A DNA stretch of 64,000 nt from Rutidosis leptorrhynchoides (taxonomy: Eukaryota > Streptophyta > Magnoliopsida > Asterales > Asteraceae): NCBI RefSeq assembly GCF_046630445.1, contig NC_092337.1, forward strand, positions 368,918,001-368,982,000, given 5' to 3'. Positions 54,410 through 64,000 of this stretch are shown here, piece by piece (within the stretch, counting starts at the first letter, position 1; every line of letters begins with the position of its first letter). Under the pieces are notes generated by a model. That model ran no database searches. It had not been told where the DNA came from and saw only the letters and a list, made by a program, of their open reading frames with translations. The translations under genes and the position numbers were made by a program.

Positions 54410-54780
54410 CTTGTATAATTAGGGAGATGATTTTTGATATGAATTAGATTATAGAATTTAGTTTGGTATTCTTCAATACATAATTTACATATGTATATAT
54501 AATGCCAAATTCCATAAATCATGGAGAAATTTTCGAAAGATGTCAGGAAAAGTTTACAGTAACAGATACGCTAAGATATGAATTTTTGTCTATACACTAT
54601 TTATGCAATAAATGCAGGAAAACGTGTCTAGACTTAAGAATGATAAGCATGTAATTTCCAACAAGAAATGATAAGCAAAACTTTTAACATGCAGACATGG
54701 TCGAAGTCCAGACTTACTGATGCATCCTAACAACTATCAATTAGACACACTCATGCAAGACCTGATTCACTAGGACCAAC

Positions 54781-54792
54781 GCTCTGATACCA
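54781..54792 (-). other. Primer-binding site, initiator tRNA-Met
   Basis: The minus strand reads TGGTATCAGAGC two bases from the LTR end (54795). This fixes the LTR border and the orientation. Confidence 0.9.
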
Positions 54793-54794
54793 AC

Positions 54795-57792
<2,998 letters not shown>

Positions 57793-58259
57793 TGCGGTGT
57801 TTTATAAAAGATTGTACATAATGTTTTATATATTATACAATTAACATGTTCATATTTTTATTAAAAATAATTTCTTATTTTAATGACATCATCATGAGGG
57901 ACTTAGAAATTTTTTCTTTATTTGTTAAATTTTTTTAAACTGAATAATCCTAATTTATGACATCATTATTTTATATATTTATATGATAGTATAGATTATC
58001 ATCCCTTCAAATAAATAAATTGAACGTACGTTTCATAATAATTTAATTCTGTTAGTAGTTTTCAATTTTGAAATCAGTTGATGCAGTAACATAAGAATAT
58101 TTCTTTTATTTTTTGTGCATCAATTATTCATTCGAATTCATTTTGTGGTCTCCATTTTGTACGTTGATTATGGATGTATATAAGTATATGAATCCTTTAT
58201 GTTTATGTTTTTAATATTGGGATGAACACAACATCCAGTAACATTCATCCAGTAACATT
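57793..58259. other. AT-rich stretch with a TGACATCA-type dispersed repeat
   Basis: No gene is seen. About 57877-57998 is a copy of the 110-130-bp unit also found at 41866-42005 and 59552-59664, again ending in TATAG. Confidence 0.45.
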
Positions 58260-58860
58260 GAGTGTTTACTGTTAAGGAGGCGAGACTCACCTTGGACTGA
58301 AACTTGCTGCCTTCCGATCAGCTCAAAACTCTATGGTATGCTTTTATTGCTCGAAAAGTTAACGTATTTTCTTTGGAGGTTTCGTTTAAATTGTTTACCT
58401 ACTCGTTGGAATCTTTCCGCGAAAGGTATTGACGTGAGTTCCATTGTTTGTCCGGTTTGTAATAATGAGGTTGAAACGAGGGAGCATTTATTTTTTGATT
58501 GTGATGTGGCTCATGTTTTGTGGCATAAGATCTCTTTATGGATTTATTATGGAATTCCTCATTTTTCCTCTTGGGATTCTTTTGTGGTTTGGTTGGAAGG
58601 AGTTCGTTTAGAAAGCTCCTCAAAAAATTGAATCATTGCGGTGATGATTACGTGCATTTGGTCGATTTGGCGATATAGAAACGGTCTCGTTTTCAATGAT
58701 TCTTTTTGTAATATTGGTAGTTTATTTGATGTAATTAGAATGTATTCATTTCGTTGGATTAAAAATAGAAGCCACTTAGTTTCAAATTGAAACTTGTGGT
58801 TATCTATTCCTTTGTAATCATCCCATAGCTTCTTGCTAGAGATCGTTTTTTAATAATAAT
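58260..58860 (+). mobile_element. 5'-truncated LINE, zf-RVT end only
   Basis: A broken ORF2 tail is visible. FLWRFRLNCLPTRWNL is followed by VCPVCNNEVETREHLFFDC (residues about 37-55 of the frame at 58338), the zf-RVT Cys/His set. A TGA (58629-58631) interrupts it, and the same phase continues with IWSIWRYRNGLVFND and FRWIKNRSH, the usual LINE C-terminus, to a stop near 58790. A short 3' UTR ends in TTTTTAATAATAATGATAAT. It is from a different LINE family than 1-4736. Confidence 0.85.
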
Positions 58861-59511
<651 letters not shown>

Positions 59512-59658
59512 GTACAAATTAATTTTGTTAATTTATTTAAAATTAATTTGGTTAATGACCTCATTCAATATGCTTAGACTTTTTTATTTTATTTTTTTAA
59601 TTTTTTTTAACAAAGGAAGCTTAATGCCGATGTCATAATTTTAGGATTTTAATTGAAA

Positions 59659-59800
59659 CTAGTGAAATGAACCGTGGAACCATAAGGTTGTTTAAGCGAA
59701 ACAGTTTAATGATATGTTTTAGGTATTAATTGAATGTAAATGCTAAAGTCATTTAGTTTAATGACTCGTGGGACCACAGATTTCGACTAAGAAACTTGTC
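59659..59800 (-). mobile_element. Helitron-like 3' end fragment
   Basis: On the minus strand a GTGGAACC-type hairpin region (59671-59687) is followed by ATTTCA and CTAGT, with CTAG at 59659-59662, the arrangement of a Helitron 3' terminus. The following 120 bp match 25300-25440. The body farther right is not recognisable, and no helicase is seen. Confidence 0.5.
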
Positions 59801-60479
59801 GTTGTTAACTTGATTAGAATAAATAAACTACATTAAGACTTCCACCACCCTCTTTCAATTTTATTACAATTACTATTTTCCTTGTCATAAATGATACTTA
59901 TTTGAAATTAAAAGAGGGACTCAAAATATCTGGTTTAATCTCGCGAAAATCATGATTATTTTTGAATTCTTCTATCATACTATATACCTTCATTTTAAAT
60001 AGGCACAATATGATTTGACGTGTATTATTGATTATCAGATTCTTGATGTTTAACAAATATATAATAGTAAAACATTTAAGGTGTAATAAACACATAATAG
60101 AGAATAATTCTTTGAAAAAATCATTAACAATGACACGAAGGTTTCTACATGCTTTTTGGAAACAAAAGGTTATTGGATAATATGATGGAGATTGAGAAAA
60201 AGAGTTGTAAAGGTTTGTACAGATTGGGAAAAAGAGTTATGATAATATATGATGAAGATGTTCCGAGATATATATTTATAAAACAGTAATACCGTATTAA
60301 ATATTAAATGATATTTTTATTAATTATTTATGCTTTCAAAATCGGCATTCATATATTATCGGCATTTATTTATTTTTATTTTGTATTTTTTAATTAGAAT
60401 TAATATTAGTATAAAATAATGACATTATTATTATGAAAATTAAGGGTAATTAGTAAAATGATGACATCAACATTTTAGA

Positions 60480-60486
<7 letters not shown>
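59801..60486. other. AT-rich stretch, no gene seen
   Basis: Contains another TGATGACATCA word pair near 60420-60475, just before a (TA)n tract. Nothing else is recognised. Confidence 0.45.

Positions 60487-60555
<69 letters not shown>
60487..60555. repeat. (TA)n microsatellite
   Basis: A TA tract of about 68 bp. Confidence 0.95.
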
Positions 60556-60559
<4 letters not shown>

Positions 60560-61482
60560 AAAAAAGATTTTTGTTTAAAATTAATTATTCACTATAATTT
60601 AATATATACATATAGATATAGATTTACATATATATGTATATGTATAGATTATTATATATATAGCTAATATATAAAATAAAATTTTATCCGTAAATACCTA
60701 ATATATTATATAACCTGATACAGACTATGAATCGAAAGATATAAAATCCAAATTGAGTCTACAACTAACTATGGAATTATATTCTCAATTTACATTAGAA
60801 AAAAATTACAATATAAAAAATTTAGAAAGTCATGCCAAGGTTTCAAAAAATGGGTAATTCTATAAATGATGAAAACCATATCCATTCCATAATCATATTA
60901 ACATTTATTTATCCTATTTTATAGCTAGAGATTTCTATTTTTTTACAATTACTTTACATGTTACATACGTATACTTAGAGGGTAATAAAACAAAATTTTA
61001 ATTTGGTAAAAGATTTTATCTAAATAATTAACTCATGACCACAACATGATAATCAGTTTTATTTAATCGTTTACTTTATATTAAATAATTTTTTCATATA
61101 TTTTAGACACTATGTTCATCATTTTTTACAATATCCTTTAGGGTAATGGTTAAACAATTTTGTTTCTCTATAAACTCAAATTAATTAATAATAAAGTGAT
61201 AATGTTCCTTATTAATGGTCAAAATGAATTTAAAATTTGCTATAACATTAAATTTTAAAGACTTAAACATTATCTTATGGATTATAGTTACCATTTTGTC
61301 AACACCACAGCTCTTAAACTCAAATTTTTTTTTTTTAAAATTTGTCAACAACACGGGCTCTTAAATAATTCTGATAATTTTTTTTTTTTTTGTTTCAGTA
61401 TTTACATACCAATATGAACTCCAAATTACATTTTTTGCACGGTTTTTCACACATCTGTGCAACACACGAGCTCAAAAACCTA

Positions 61483-61483
<1 letters not shown>
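60556..61483 (+). other. AT-rich stretch ending in a Helitron-like 3' terminus
   Basis: No gene is present. At the right end, CTGTGCAACACACGAG (about 61455-61470) can form a hairpin and is followed by a ten-base spacer and CTAG (61480-61483), then T. This fits a plus-strand Helitron 3' end. The matching 5' TC end could not be placed. Confidence 0.45.

Positions 61484-61555
<72 letters not shown>
61484..61555. repeat. (TA)n microsatellite next to the Helitron-like end
   Basis: A TA tract of about 70 bp directly follows CTAGT. Confidence 0.95.
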
Positions 61556-61560
<5 letters not shown>

Positions 61561-61599
61561 TAGATAGATAGATTAGTGTCATTTTTTTTTTCTTACATC

Positions 61600-62400
61600 A
61601 AATAACGCTCTCTCTCTTCTTTAAGCATGTTTTCCGGCCAAAATTCCGGCGAACTCTTAGCTAGATTTTTCAACCAATCTCACTTTTTTTGATTAAAAAA
61701 CAAAGCTTTTTTCAAAATCTAAACATGTTTTCTTTCCCTTCATCTCCTTTCACTCCACCTCTTCGAACTAAAAACAACAGATATACCATTTTCAACCAGA
61801 AAACAAAGGACGATAATGAAGGAGGAGAGTGGATCCTAGTAGAACGTAAACAAAAATCTTCCCCCAATCAAAGATTTAGAGAACTGATTCGCAAGTACGG
61901 TAGCCACAACAATCAACACCACTCAACCGTCAATCAAACCAAAAACAACTACGCCACCTTCCCAAATAATATCCCGATCCATAACCTGTTTCAGACAAAT
62001 CAAAGCCCACCAATTTCCGTAATGTTTTTCAACTTCCCTGATCACTGGAGATACAATGATCTGCTTATCTTCTTCAAAAGATATGGAGAAGTTGCAGATT
62101 TATACGTTCCTCTCGCAAAACTTTAAGGAATGGGAAAAAATTTGGTTCTGTACGTTTCTCGGGCATTCAAGACATCGATTTCCTTCTTAAAAAACTGAAC
62201 TCCATCTATCTTAATGGCTACTGGTTACGTGCATACCATGCTCGTGATAGAAAACACACCCCGGATAGAAAGTCTGACAGAACGATTAACCAACCTCCCG
62301 CACTCCTGCCAAAAATCACACCCAAAACAAAACATATTACATCCCAAAGTCAAACTTGCCCAAAACCAACAACACAAACACCAGTAATACCCACACCTCA
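61600..62400 (+). pseudogene. LINE ORF1 with RRM domain (5' end of a LINE)
   Basis: From a Met at 61689 (or 61725) the frame runs to a TAA at 62124-62126 and continues in the same phase to the edge of the next element at 62400. The N-terminus is Asn/Gln-rich and basic. An RRM starts with VMFFNFPDHWRYNDLLIFFK and continues after the stop with KKFGSVRFSGIQDIDFLLKK and GYWLRAYHARD. The stop replaces what is probably a Lys in the loop between the RNP motifs. Plant L1 ORF1 proteins use such an RRM to bind RNA. A pyrimidine-rich 5' UTR (CTCTCTCTTCTT) precedes it. The rest of the LINE is cut off by the LTR beginning at 62401. Confidence 0.75.
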
Positions 62401-64000
62401 TGAAAGGACCCGTTCATATACATTATAAACGATTCACAATAGTTGATTACATCGCAAGGTATTTGACCTCTATATGATACATTTTACAAACATTGCATTC
62501 GTTTTTTTTTAAAGACAAACTTTCTTTACAACGAAAGTTGACGGCATGCACACCATTTCATAATACATCCAACTATAATTGGCTTAATAATAATCTTGAT
62601 GAACTCAATGACTCGAATGCAACGTCTTTCAAAATATGCCATGAATGACTCCAAGTAATATCCTTAAAATGAGCTAATGCATAGTGGAAGATTTCTTTAA
62701 TACCTGAGAATAAACATGCTTTAAAGTGTCAACCAAAACGTTGGTGAGTTCATAGGTTTATCATAACAATCATTTTAATATATTAATAGACCACAAGATT
62801 TCCGTTTATAAATATATGTACACTCACAAGTGTATAAAAGTATTCTATAAGTTGTAGGCACCCGGTAACAAGCCTTAACGTTCATGTTTTACCCTCTGAA
62901 GTACACCAGATCAGGTGTGTTTAAAATAACCTCGAAGTACTAAAGCATCCCATAGTCAGGATGGGGTTTCTCAGGCCCAATAGATCTATCTTTAGGATTC
63001 GCGCCTACCGTACATAGACAAGTAGTTTAATGTTACCAAGCTAAGGGTATATTTCTGGTTTAAACCCACGTAGAATTAGTACTTGTGCCTATTTCGTAAA
63101 ACATTTATAAAAACAGCGCATGTATTCTCAGTCCCAAAAATATATATAAAAGGGAGCAAATGAAACTCACAATACTGTATTTCGTAGTAAAAATACATAT
63201 AACGTCATTTAACAAGTGCAAGGTTGGCCTCGGATTCACGAACGTATCAATATTGAGATTCAATATTGCAAGAAAGTATGTAGACGCAACAGAGATGATA
63301 AAAACTAGATTGACCTCACGAGCATACCCATGAACCATACCCATCACCTCCATAGCTATAACCCATAATTTCCTTAGCTTCGACTCATTAAAAAAAACTA
63401 TTTTGAAATCACTCGGACATCACTCCGTCGTAATATTTTATGTATACTAATAAAATCTTGAAATAATACAGAGCAAATATATATATATAAATCGATTGAG
63501 AGAGTTTAGAGAAATATATTTTCAAGTTTCTATAAAATAATGAAACTTATTGAATTCTATTTATAATAGATTTTTGAATTATTAAAGTGAATTATTAAAG
63601 TATGAATTATTAAAGTGAATTATTAAAGTATGAATTATTAAAGTGAATTATTAAAGTATGAATTATTAAAGCAAATTATTAAAGTTAAAGTAAAGTAAAA
63701 GTAAAGTAAAGGTAAAGTTAAAGTATAGTAAAAGTATAAAAAACTATGTATGTATAATACGTGTATAAATATATATAATATTAATTTAAATCGTTATATA
63801 TATTTAATGAAATAAAATATAAATATCGTTATATTTATTATACTGGTTAAGTAATGAGTTGTCAAAAGTGATTCTAGATATTTATAAAAGTTATATATGT
63901 TTTAATAATAAAGTTATTTTTTAAACTAAAAACGTCTTTGTACGTTTGAAAATAGATTAATAGAATATTATGGAAACCAATTCTCCACTAACTTTTGTCT
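62401..64000 (-). repeat. LTR of a second chromovirus-type element, runs off the window
   Basis: It starts TGAAAGGACCCG on the plus strand and interrupts the LINE ORF1. It matches the 54795-57792 LTR in several blocks: the GTATTTGACCTCTATATGAT block (62459-62478), the block at 63240-63460 (CGTATCAATATTG, ATAACCCATAATTTCC, CGTCGTAATATTTTATGTAT), and TCCACTAACTTTT at the window end. It is a related but distinct family member, and its inner or outer neighbour lies beyond 64000. Confidence 0.75.
63573..63740. repeat. Tandem GAATTATTAAAGT repeat grading into AAAGTA repeat
   Basis: About eight copies of a 13-15-bp unit, GAATTATTAAAGT(AT), pass into 5-6-bp AAAGT(A) repeats from about 63680. The array is inside the LTR. 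Confidence 0.85.

Overview
This is nuclear DNA from a plant, almost certainly a eudicot. Every kilobase I can identify belongs to plant transposable elements: LINEs with a plant zf-RVT tail, Ty1/copia, Ty3/gypsy, a TRIM, a tRNA-derived SINE, a Stowaway-like MITE, Helitron-like ends and a Mutator-like element. Several families look like those common in Asteraceae (the chromovirus-type LTR opening with TGTGATGACCCGG, and gag-only elements with AAGTGTGGGGA polypurine tracts). The Asteraceae assignment is inference, because I could run no search. I find no intact host protein-coding gene. The only host-type gene with an intact fold is a tRNA-Pro-like gene at 46886-46957, and its anticodon reads UCG.

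Layout. 1-4736: a plus-strand LINE, cut by the window edge and broken by one frameshift and three stops. 5908-6218: a minus-strand SINE with a 13-bp target duplication. 6450-15512: a minus-strand gag-protease-only LTR element (TR-GAG type, TSD TACAT). Its left LTR carries two younger insertions, a solo LTR (6731-7674) and a TRIM (8113-8619). 15680-24140: an old decayed minus-strand copia element, split by an LTR-like/Helitron-like block (18791-20632) and a long SIRE-like solo LTR (about 20790-22895). 24548-24834: a Stowaway-like MITE. 25495-41599: a young plus-strand copia element with apparently identical 369-bp LTRs. Its polyprotein frame is interrupted only by a second gag-protease-only element (28941-39108, TSD CAAAA), whose two 1863-bp LTRs differ at one position that I noticed.

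42-64 kb is rich in (TA)n tracts. 42835-48697 is a Mutator-like element with roughly 150-bp imperfect terminal inverted repeats. It holds a captured phytocyanin exon, opposed arrays of a GATGAATGATA minisatellite and the tRNA. 49827-57792 is a minus-strand Ty3/gypsy element with a 3-kb 5' LTR, a gag start, no visible reverse transcriptase, and a fragment resembling poly(A)-binding protein. After it come a LINE tail (58260-58860), Helitron-like ends, a LINE ORF1 with an RRM (61600-62400), and a related 3-kb-type LTR that interrupts it and runs off the window.

How the parts relate. The window is a nest of elements that hit each other, with at least seven separate insertion events readable from target duplications or broken frames. 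The two gag-protease-only elements make no polymerase and must depend on an autonomous partner that is not present here. The most unusual theme is that unrelated LTR families each carry a compact, GC-rich, palindromic or short-repeat cassette inside otherwise AT-rich sequence, often upstream of a TATA box.
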